NCBI RefSeq assembly: GCF_002288925.2
Contig: NW_022098067.1
Location: 14,099 to 78,098 of the forward strand
Source of the DNA: Delphinapterus leucas
Lineage: Eukaryota > Chordata > Mammalia > Artiodactyla > Monodontidae
Direction of reading: 5' to 3'
DNA: 64,000 nucleotides
Shown: piece after piece, positions 52,615 to 64,000 of the stretch
Layout: each line of letters opens with the position of its first letter
How positions within the stretch are numbered: the first letter of the stretch is position 1
Translations under genes and position numbers: made by a program
Notes under the pieces: model-generated
The model's input: only the letters and a program-made list of their open reading frames with translations
Told to the model about the DNA's origin: nothing
Database searches by the model: none

Positions 52615-54140
52615 GATAGAAAATAATAAAACTATTCAAAACACTGACACTCTGTCTAGGTGCTATCGCCACACGAACTAGTCACAGCAAAATGACATCA
52701 AGCAGACTGTTGTCTTCTCTACTTCAAGCCAGTTAGGCCTAAGAGTTACCATTGGTATTACCCAACCATACTTAGCATCCTTCACATCTGCACACGTGTA
52801 TTTTTATATTCCATGTCATTTATATGCTCTGGGTCTATTATTCATAACCTAATGAACGAGACACCTGAAAAATAGGCAGCTTATTTAGAGCTTTCCCCTT
52901 TACTTCAACCTCACTTATTATCAGAAGCCTAGAGCTCACAGGTAGGCCTTCCCTTACAGGCTTTTACTCCAAAGCCTTAATTAACAAACTGCTAACACAC
53001 TGTATACCAATTTCTGAGCCCTATTATTTACTCTTGCTGCTACTTCCCTAGCAGCTGCCTATAGTGTTCAAATTATTTTCTTCACCTGTCTAGCACAACC
53101 TCATTTTTCAACACTAATTCTAATGAATGAAAATCATCCTCTCCTAATCGATTCTATTAAACACCTTTCAATCAGAAGCATTTTCACTAGATGTTTTACT
53201 TCCAACAAGATTACCCCAACAACTATGCCCTATGACCTAAAATGAGCAGCTCTCCCTGTAGCTGTTTCAGGTTTTATTCTAGCACTTGAACTTAACTTTG
53301 TAACACAAAACCTAAAATTTAATTCCCCTTTGCACCTGTATAAATTTTCCAACCTCTTCAGGGTTTTTCCTATTATTACTCACTGTCTGTCACCATTCAT
53401 CAACATTTCAGCAAGCCAAAAAGCTAGCATCATTAATATTACATTTAATTTTGCTAGAAAACTTTATTCCAGAAACTACTTATCTTCAGATAAAAACTTC
53501 CACATTGGGACTTCCCTGGTGGTGCAGTGGTTAAGACTCCGTGCTCCCAATGCAGGGGTCTGGATTCGATTCCTGGTCAGGGAATTAGATCCTGTATGCA
53601 GGCCGCAGATAAGAGCTTGCATGCCACAACTAAGGAGCTGGCAAGCTTCAACTAAGGAGCCCACCTGCCGTAACTGAGACCCGGCACAACCAAATAAATA
53701 AATATTAAAAAAAAATTTCCACATCAATTTCAAACCAAAAACGTTTAATTTTCCTCTTTTTCCTTATTACACTAATGTTAAACTTACTTATTTTACTTTC
53801 GATGAATAACCTCCATAACAATAAAAATACTAAAAAATAAAGATCAACCACCTACCACCACTAATCATAGCTGTATCTGATACTATAGCTATTCCTATAG
53901 CTCCTATAGTATCTTCACTAAAAACCCAGGATCTCTAGTATCATAAATTACTCAATCTCCTATGCTATTAAAGTTAAATACCAATGCTATCTCATCATTC
54001 TTTACAACTCACAGAACTACTGAAACTTCTATTAGTAAGCCCAAAAGAAACACTCCTAAAACAACAGTAATAGAAACTCAAACCTCAGGGTATTCTTGAG
54101 TAGCTAAAGCTGTAGTATAACAAAAACCCACCAGTATCCC
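52615..54140 (+). pseudogene. Nuclear mitochondrial segment (NUMT): ND5 3' half and ND6
   Basis: The stretch is collinear with mammalian mtDNA from within ND5 to within ND6. Recognisable ND5 pieces include the text for [17 protein letters not shown] near 52750-52795, GSIIHNLNDE near 52830, and the GFYSKD region near 52960. The ND5 end falls near 53805, followed by sequence whose minus strand is ND6. It contains many indels and substitutions and would use the mitochondrial code, so it is a non-functional old transfer. It lies inside MMP20 intron 6 and is interrupted by a CHR-type SINE at 53507-53715. The end points are approximate because similarity fades at both edges. Confidence 0.9.
53507..53715 (+). 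mobile_element. Older CHR-type tRNA-derived SINE inside the NUMT
   Basis: The element begins GGGACTTCCCTGGTGGTGCA, with a tRNA-like A box and a diverged B box (TTCGATTCCTGG), and ends in an AAATAAATAAAT-type tail. Target-site duplications (ttccacat with flanking A's, around 53497-53505 and 53716-53724) flank it. Its body differs clearly from the eight similar SINEs elsewhere, so it belongs to another, probably older subfamily. It must postdate the mitochondrial insertion. Confidence 0.88.
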
Positions 54141-54235
54141 CTCCTTCTCTGTGCTTTCTGACAGCTGATAGTTGAAAAGTCAGGAGGCCTTGAGAAAGAA
54201 GGGTTTAGGAAAAATACTAACTTTAGAACCATCCA

Positions 54236-54312
54236 CCCACCTATCTATCCACCTGACTATCCATCCATCCATCCATTCTTGCAACAACCTCTCTGCCCAT
54301 CTTTCCATCTAT
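54236..54312. repeat. ATCC-rich microsatellite
   Basis: Repeated CATCCATC and CTATCCAC units, imperfect. Confidence 0.85.
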
Positions 54313-54762
54313 CCAACCCCCATTAACAAATATTTATTGAGAATATACTATGTGCTCTCACTAGGGATACAGTGGTGAACAAAACAGACATCAGATAAAT
54401 CTGGGCTGGTGTCATAACTCAGCCACTTAATACAACTGTGTTACTTTGTGAAGTTACATGTTCTCCTGAGCTTCTGTCTTCATCTGTAAATTTGGGATTC
54501 TAACTATGCTTCACAGTGAAAAAGGTTAGAAGAAACACTACTCATACTGAAAACAGTACAGTGGCAAGAGCATAGTCGGTGCTCTTTGGGTTTTGGCAGT
54601 TCCATATCTCCCCAAAGACTCCTGCCTCCCATCCAGATGCCACACAGGACAGCACTTCTGCATGATTGCCACCCATGGCAGCAACAAGGTCCTCTAGAGT
54701 GACGTGTGTCTGGATACGGAGCTGAGGCCTGATAAGAGTTGGTGGCATGTCTTAATGCTTAC

Positions 54763-54904
54763 CGGTCCCTGAAGAACAGGAGCTCCTTTCCCAGCATTGT
54801 CACAGCATCAAAGGCTGAGCTGGAGTCACAGAGGTCGGGGATAGAAGGATTATGAGGGGGGCTGTGGGGCACAGCGGGCTTCCCTGGGAACGTCTTCCGA
54901 GGTC
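54763..54904 (-). CDS. MMP20: MMP20 exon 6, hinge and start of hemopexin domain
   Basis: This 142-bp exon covers residues about 271-318. It encodes the proline-rich hinge ([20 protein letters not shown]) and then [20 protein letters not shown]. The cysteine, about residue 296, is the one that pairs with Cys483 to close the hemopexin propeller. The hinge is the most divergent part compared with human, as expected for a flexible linker. The acceptor is CCTAG and the donor GTAAGC. Frame is kept on both sides. Confidence 0.96.
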
Positions 54905-54989
54905 CTAGGATTCAAAGCAACTTGGTCAAAATGGTACCAGGAGTGTAGAGTCTGTGCACTTCTGCTCCAGGGACCTGCTTTCACTGTAT

Positions 54990-55235
54990 ATGACAAGGTA
55001 ATAAAGAGCATGGCTGTCGATGACAGGCAGACCTGGGTTTGAATCCCGGCTTCATTAGTTGCTGACTTGTGTGATACAGGTGAACCTCTCTAAGCCTCCG
55101 TTTCCTCATAGTAAAATGGGGCAATAATGGTACCTACCTCAGAAGGTTTTTGTGAGAATTAAATAATGCCTGAAAAGCACTTAGTGGAGTGCTGGGCATA
55201 TAATAAAAGTTCCCAAAATGGTAACTATTATTTCA
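54990..55235 (+). repeat. MIR SINE in MMP20 intron 5
   Basis: Well-preserved MIR: ACCTGGGTTTGAATCCCGGC, CTAAGCCTCCGTTTCCTCAT, AAATGGGGCAATAATGGTAC and TGCTGGGCATATAATAAAAG in order. A conserved tRNA-related element older than eutherians. Confidence 0.88.
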
Positions 55236-55239
55236 TTAC

Positions 55240-57401
<2,162 letters not shown>

Positions 57402-58154
57402 TTATGTTCAACGTTTCCTGTCTTCACAGGAGAATTTATGCCCAAATCACAGTTTATTCATTTTCTTTTCATAACTGGGTTATTCAAAGGTTGTTAGGTT
57501 GTCCTGGCACTTAACTTTGCTGACTTTAGTCCAGTTCTCCCCACCTTGGCTAGGAAGGGCTTGGGGGTGGGAGAAGATGGAAATGTAAATCAGTTCATTT
57601 TGTTCATTGTCAATGGTGCTCAGTAGATTGATAAAGAAGGGCCTTAGAGCTAACAGTGGCAATAATACCTAGATTTAGGCCACAGATGCCTTACTAGTTC
57701 CCTGCCTACTCCCTTTTATCCACACAAGTTTCACACTGAAGATTTCCACATGACATGCATGATGTTCTAGAACTTTTATACCCATCCCCATCGTACTTCT
57801 CAGGAAAGTACTGACTCCCCTCAGGTCATTTCTGAATATAGCCTATTTCCAAGTACAAGTAAGAATCAAAAAATATTATGTAGTTGAAGAAAAATTGAGC
57901 TGTGTGTTGAGTAGGGGATTGCTGCTTCTTGAGATTATACACTATGAAGCAGAGATCAGAAAAGTCTACAGCACATTGGAGGGTGGATCTTTTTCCCTTA
58001 CGGTGTTCCCTTTTGGATTTTTGGCTTACTTGTTTTTCCTAGCCAGCCCCCCTAGTTAAAGGGTGGCTTGGGACGTTGAACCTCAAGGTTTCATGATGGA
58101 GGCCCAGAAGAAGGTACAATATTTTCCAGGTTATGGTGAATTGTGCATATATAC

Positions 58155-58280
58155 CATTCGTTCCCATAGTCCACTTCTCAGCATTGTCGAAATGTGTATC
58201 TCCTCCCAGGCCTTCTCCAGGTGCAAATGCATGGGCTAGAGTCCCCCGAGGCCCATCGAATGGATAGGAATCCCCGTGAT
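58155..58280 (-). CDS. MMP20: MMP20 exon 4, structural zinc and calcium region
   Basis: This 126-bp exon covers residues about 175-217 and reads [20 protein letters not shown] followed by [20 protein letters not shown]. It supplies the structural zinc ligands expected in MMPs (His176, Asp178, His191 and His204 by human numbering) and the glycine-rich loop that binds calcium. All are intact. The acceptor is TTTAG and the donor GTATAT. The frame runs from a two-base remainder to a one-base remainder and joins exons 3 and 5 cleanly. The sequence is essentially identical to human enamelysin here, which argues for long-lasting constraint. Confidence 0.97.
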
Positions 58281-58699
58281 CTAAACAAGTGGGGAGAAAC
58301 ACCAACAGGATTTAGTCTTTCTAGCAATTTTTGAAGGGTACCTAATATCACAGTGAACAGAAAACTTTTTCAATAGCATTGACACTTCTCATATAAATAG
58401 GTTTACTTTTCAATATTCATTCTTTATAAGAAGAAGCTCACATGCCAATGAGTAACCTATCCATTAAAAAAATAAAAGGGATATTTTGTATTTTAAAGAT
58501 AGTAAGCATTAAAAATAAAAAATGTTCTTTTGATATTGTATTTGTTGCAATGTCTATTAATTGGCACAAGGCATACTGTAGACTATGACCATGCCACAGA
58601 TTACAAAAGGAGAAAGAGCGGATGGTCATTCAATCACAACCTCGTCCACTGACTGGAATGTGAACATGTTGGCAGAGTGCTTTCAATGTATGATTCAGG

Positions 58700-58860
58700 G
58701 TTAGGTGGGGAGGAATAAATTAGGAGTTTGGGATTAAATATACACACTACTATATATAAAATATAACCAACAAGGACCTACCGTATAGCACAGGGAACTA
58801 TACTCAATATTTTGTAATAACCTATAAGGGAAAAGAATCTGAAAAAGAATGTATATATCC

Positions 58861-58913
<53 letters not shown>

Positions 58914-58985
58914 ACTGAATCACTTTGTTGTACACCTAAAACTAACACAACATTGTAAATCAACTATACTTCAATAAAAAATAAG
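58700..58985 (+). mobile_element. L1 3' UTR fragment in MMP20 intron 3
   Basis: Forward L1 tail (CCTACCGTATAGCACAGGGA, then ACTGAATCACTTTGTTGTAC and a final CAATAAAAAATAAG). It contains a TA/CA microsatellite at 58858-58914. Confidence 0.88.
58858..58914. repeat. TA/CA/TA microsatellite
   Basis: TA run, then about 12 CA units, then TA, inside an L1 3' UTR. Confidence 0.95.
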
Positions 58986-60363
58986 ATTAATAAGAAAAAC
59001 AAAAAACCAAACAAAAATCTGATTTGACTAAGACAATTATAGTAAATTGGACAAGTGTGTGCTTTCTGTTTCTAGAGCACAATATAATTTAAGGAAGCAT
59101 CAAAAAAAGAAAAAGAAAATTTCTCTGTAATTTTGATATACTTTCATGCATAAAATTCATGAAAGCAATAAAGGTGTTTATAAAATTACAACTTTCAAAG
59201 CTTAATATTCTTTTGTATTATTATCTACATTTAATTAAAAGTTCATTACAAATATAACAGAAAAGGAGGAAGAATAAAACGAGAGATATTATAGAAACTA
59301 CATTTCACAGTTTTTCAGGATTTTCGTGAGCATACCTTGTTTTATTAAAAACCAACAAAACAAATTCTGGTGTGCCATTCCCCGGGTCTCAGTGCAGTGT
59401 TGTTTAATCAGATTACATGCCCTGAAGTCCTGGTTAAATGGCAGCACAGTCCCTAGTTAACTCTGTTTTAGGGAACAGAGCACAAGCTTGGAAGATCAAG
59501 AGACAGTCAGATGTTAACTCCATCACCTCCAGAGCTGCCCTGAGCCCACTGCCCTGCTAGTTCACTGTGGGGTGGCCTTGGTCCTCTGGGAGAACAGGAT
59601 CTGCCATGGACCAGGCCACACCCAGGGCCACCTCTCAAGGGGTCACACTCAGGACTTACTTGATCTTCTCTCTCCTAGCTTCTAAGCATGTATTTCCCCA
59701 GTGACATCAGATTAAAATTAAGATAAGGACTGAAATAGGACACTTAGAAATGTTATCTGTGAAGGGGAAGAGGCAGTGATACTCACCTTGACTCTGAGGA
59801 AACTGAGAGGGGAAAGGAATTACATAGCCCTTCCATCATCTACTACTAGACATGCTTCTCTGAAAAGGGCTCCACTCCTCGCTGCGGGGAGTTGGGGGAT
59901 GGAGAAGTGGGCAGGTTGGAGGCAGGCCTGGCGTCTCCAAAAGATGGTATGCAAGTGTGGACAAGACGGCAATGCCAGTCACTCTCCTAAACATTGCTGC
60001 ACGGGAAAGCTGTCAGGGCTCCTGTGAAATTAATCCTCAGTGAGGATTCAAGGTGGGACATCCTTGGCTAATATGGGAGGGGGTATATGGCGATGGGCAC
60101 CATCATGGGAATAGAATGAGGTCAGATGACCTTCTAGCCAATGGGAAAGTTAAATCTGACAGCATTTGTCCCTGATGGGGCAATACCACTATGAAAGCTG
60201 ATTATGCTGAGTCCATTCTACAGCTCAGTCTACTGATGACAAGAAATGCTGAGAACTCCCCTGGTTTTATATTCTGGCCAGACAAAGATTGTGACTTTGC
60301 CATGACCTTGTCCTCTGCCCTTCACAACTGTGTGAAGGAGGATTGTGCTGATCACATGGATTA

Positions 60364-60654
<291 letters not shown>

Positions 60655-61519
60655 TCAAGGTTGTATTAAAAATAAAAATATTGAACATAAATCTACAACT
60701 TAGATTTTTTTCTCCAAAATAATAATTCTTATTTTGCTTTCATATTTGTTAAATTACTGAAACATGTTAAACAGTAAGAAAAATGAAGGAGAGAAATGAA
60801 AGAGTTGAGATAATCTGGTGCTGAAACAGTTTGGCTTTCATTGTTATTATATATCACTAACTTTAAAGAATAATACCTTGTGTAACTTTAAGAGTAGCCG
60901 GAAGTCCATTTTCCCTAAAGTGGTTTTAACTGAGAAGGGACCTCTTTCCCCAAAAGGTACTGAAAATTTTCAATTGTAAAAAATAAAAACACAGAGTTTT
61001 GAGGGTTTTCAAATTCTTGTTCACAGACCATCAGGATTTCCCCCAGGGCCATGGGGGAATGTTTTTTCTTAAAATAATATGTATCTTAAAGAGGAAGTGC
61101 TAGCTCCTCACAAGGATGCTCACTTGAACTGAAAAAGGCTTGAGTCTTTCATCAAGTCCTGGCCTGGCAATGACATCAGAAGGCAGAAAAGTACAGACCA
61201 TTTTGGACAAACAGTGGGTGGAGACAGTTGGTGTTTTTCTAGGACATGCCATGCTGGAGGCCAGGGGCTGGGGGTTCTTGGCAGCATGTAAAGGAAGGGC
61301 GGGAGAAAGGAACCGCCACCCAGAACCTTGGACTCAGATGGAATCATGGGTGCAGAGTTAGAAGTGAATTCTGTGAGAGCCAATCTTGAAAGCAGACACC
61401 TAGCCAACTTTCTTTTTCTGCAGCTCCTAGTCCAGGCCCTTGCACATAGTAGGCACTTAGCAAACACTTGCTAAGTGGATGAACTAATGAATAAAAGCTA
61501 GTGTTTTTTAGGGCCTACT

Positions 61520-61660
61520 CAGTAGTTCTCAAAGTTTAGGACTTGTGATAACTACTTAGGAAACTTGTTAAACACACATGTTTGATCCAGAAATCTACAT
61601 TTCACAAGTATTCTAGGTTATTCTGATGCAGGTGGTGCATTCTCAGCTAGAAACCAACAG
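61520..61660. repeat. MER5-like hAT-Charlie remnant
   Basis: CAGTAGTTCTCAAAGTTTAG, GAAACTTGTTAAACACACAT and ATTCTGATGCAGGTGGTGC follow the MER5A order, an ancient non-autonomous hAT element. Strand was not assigned. Confidence 0.6.
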
Positions 61661-62079
61661 TGGTTATCCTGGGGGCCCAAAAGGAAGGGACCATGTCCCA
61701 CAGAGAGGATGGGAAATAGCTAAATCTCAGTAATGGAGAGGGAAGGATCAAGGAGATCTCTAACTCCAGGGACTGGGGCCAAGAGGAGGGAGGCAGGTGT
61801 CCGGGGGGAAACCAGAAGGACCCTTGAAGGGACCATTTAGTGTTTTCAGAATATGCCACGCCCACTGCATAATATGAAACTGTGATTTATCATGGCTCTG
61901 TGTAGTTGGTATCTCGAAGTTCGCTCACATTATAGACAAGCTATCCATTCCCACAGAGCTGCCTGTGTGTTGGGCTGGAGAAGACAGAGATGGAGAAGGG
62001 ACGACACCAGAAAGGAAGAGCACATGGACAGAGGTCCTGACCCAGGGTCTGGAGACCGACACAGCAGCAGTGATGACAG

Positions 62080-62275
62080 CTAATGTTCTGTGAATACACA
62101 CTACGTGCTGGACCTTGTTCTAGGCACTTTTAAATGTGGTACGCACTCTAACCCTCACAGCAACCTTCACAGATAATAGTAACACTCTACGTTTTATGAC
62201 TAGTCAGGACTTGAGCCCAGTTCTTTACGACTCCAAAGCCTATGCACACAAGCACTATGCTATATTTTGTCTTTT
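62080..62275 (+). repeat. MIR-type repeat in MMP20 intron 2
   Basis: ACACACTACGTGCTGGACCT, TGTTCTAGGCACTTTTAAAT and CAGGACTTGAGCCCAGTTCT resemble a MIR-family copy. Confidence 0.6.
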
Positions 62276-63882
62276 GCCGTCCTTTGGGCTATGTTAAAAG
62301 GAGTTATTCTGAGATCCAGTAGCTATATAGACAGAGTACTAAGATAGTCTCTAGTTCCTTTTTGGGTGGGGTGGGGGAGAAGGAGAGTTGTTTGGGAGCA
62401 ACTGGATGGGCAGTGTGGAGGGTGCTTTTGGGACTGCCCAAAATATTATCACAAGAATATTATACTTCTTTAAGTCCCAAATTAGCTTGATCTCTCCCCT
62501 TGTCTTTGCTGTGCATAATCACTGACTAAAATTCTATGATACAGTTTATTTTAAGAAATGACAGAAAAAACTTCATGAGTTTATATAAAATATTTCTGTC
62601 TTGCCCTTAATCATCTCATAATCTTTTGGGTGTTTAATTCCTTATAGGGTGTTTCTTCCCCAAATGCTTTGATTTTTGTGGAATTCTTACGCTGGAGCAG
62701 AGGCTAATAATTGTGTTCAGCACCACCTTAATGGACTCTTAGGCTCATAGCAACAGACAAGTGGCCTAGAGGAATCATCTGATCTCTCTTTGGGTTTGAG
62801 CCCCCATTTGATCACAGGGAATCACTGGTGTGCTGCTACAGTTTAACAACCAGTTCTATGACCAAAACTCCTCGTCTGTAGGGTTTGCTGATTTCCATAC
62901 TGTAAGTACCCTCACTATGACTAATTTCAACAACCAACTTGCCATGAGTGAACATAAAGTTGGGAGGAGATGAGTCGTTGCACATCATTTCCATCATACA
63001 GATAAGAGATGTAAATGACCTCGTGAATATAGATAATAGTAAAATGTAGTATAATAATTAGGAAGCACCATGGACGGTCCAGTGGAGGAGGGTGGGCCAA
63101 CCTGGGAAGGAGGCCTGTACTGGCCCCACAAATGGATGCAGGCTGAGGGGCTGGAATTCTGGCCTGAAAACCCAGAGTACAGTGAGGGTGTAGATTCTGG
63201 TTGGGTGAATGAGTCCTCTTGGATCATGCGGAATCCTTGTTCCACCTGGAACAGGAGGAATCCAGAGGATGGCCAGGTGGGGGCCAGGCTCAACTGTGGA
63301 GGTGGAGGGGGGGATAAGGTGGGAGATGGGAGAGCCTGGGGCTAGGGGCTGACTGGCTCCCGCTTTGCCTACAAGTCAGGCTCAGATGTCACTGGCCAGT
63401 CCCTGGGTGACTTGGTAGCTCCCTCCATGTGCTGCCACAGTTCTCTGCTTAGACCTGTAGTTTCACACTTCTCACCCGGAGCTGCGACTGTTTGTATGCG
63501 TGTCTCCCCCAAAGAAGAGGAAAGGTGATCTACTCACCTTTACATCTCCAAAACTGAGTGCCTATGGTAGACATTTAATAAATTGTCAATAAATTATTAT
63601 TGGAATTAATAAAAAATTAATTTATTAGTAGGTGAGTTTATTTACTTCTGATTTAGAAGATTGTTTTAAGAAAACTGGTTGGTACCATCAGGTTATTAAC
63701 CCTAGACTAGTTTATTTTTCTTTAGAGAAAAATGTGTTGTCTCTGATAAAATTGTAATGCCTAAAACGGCCAGCCATTATGATACTCTTGAGATCATATT
63801 TTCTAGTGAATTCTCCACTGTCATTTTCTAAAGATTAGACCTAAAAAGTTCTTATGCTCTCTTATGATTGTGATGAGTCATG

Positions 63883-64000
63883 ATTTTTTTTTTTTTTTTT
63901 TTTTTTGCGGTACGCGGACCTCTCACCGTTGTGGCCTCTCCCGCCGCGGAGCAACAGGCTCCGGACGCGCAGGCTCAGCGGCCACGGCCCACGGGCGCAG
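63883..64000 (-). mobile_element. CHR-type SINE 8, cut by the window edge
   Basis: The poly(T) run 63883-63906 is followed by the 3' half of a reversed CHR-type SINE (GCGGTACGCGGACCTCTCAC). Its 5' half lies beyond 64000. The flanking sequence before the T-run shows no MMP20 coding match, so I read this as intron 2. Confidence 0.92.

Noticed and set aside
52615..54140. Possible mitochondrial contig contamination
   Set aside because: The ND5-ND6 text is heavily mutated and contains a nuclear SINE, so it is a nuclear insertion.

Overview
The window is nuclear DNA from a mammal, almost certainly a cetacean. Eight copies of the roughly 200-bp tRNA-derived CHR-type SINE that marks whales and hippos are scattered through it, with three more diverged relatives, alongside artiodactyl-type L1 tails and old mammalian L2, MIR, MaLR and hAT remnants. 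There is no prokaryotic or viral gene organisation. Identification rests on protein and repeat families recognised by eye, without database searches.

The one gene that looks functional is MMP20 (enamelysin), on the minus strand. Exons 3 to 10 lie between 60586 and 20754. All eight keep reading frame, AG/GT splice ends, the zinc site and the stop codon. Counting back from the stop gives residues 125-483, exactly the human numbering. Exons 1 and 2 should lie beyond the right edge. Introns 6 (18.4 kb) and 8 (13.1 kb) are large and full of insertions.

Region by region: 1-10.4 kb holds two exons of a broken FOLH1-like (PSMA) gene on the plus strand, L1 pieces, SINEs and a ZDHHC4 retropseudogene (minus) carrying a hAT element. 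10.4-20.7 kb is L2, MIR, SINE and L1 sequence downstream of MMP20. 20.7-22 kb holds MMP20 exons 10 and 9. Intron 8 (22-35 kb) carries microsatellites and a long old L1. Exons 8 and 7 are at 35-36.3 kb. Intron 6 holds an HNRNPK retropseudogene with a nested SINE and 14-bp target-site duplications, a 5-kb L1 broken by two SINEs and an unidentified mRNA 3'-end copy, a MaLR LTR, and a nuclear mitochondrial segment (ND5 3' end plus ND6) itself split by a SINE. Exons 6 to 3 occupy 54.8-60.6 kb. The last 3.4 kb is intron 2 and ends inside a SINE cut by the window edge.

I found no previously undescribed multi-gene system. The strongest biology is the intact enamel protease, set against the known loss of MMP20 in baleen whales, and a layered record of nested insertions that can be ordered in time.
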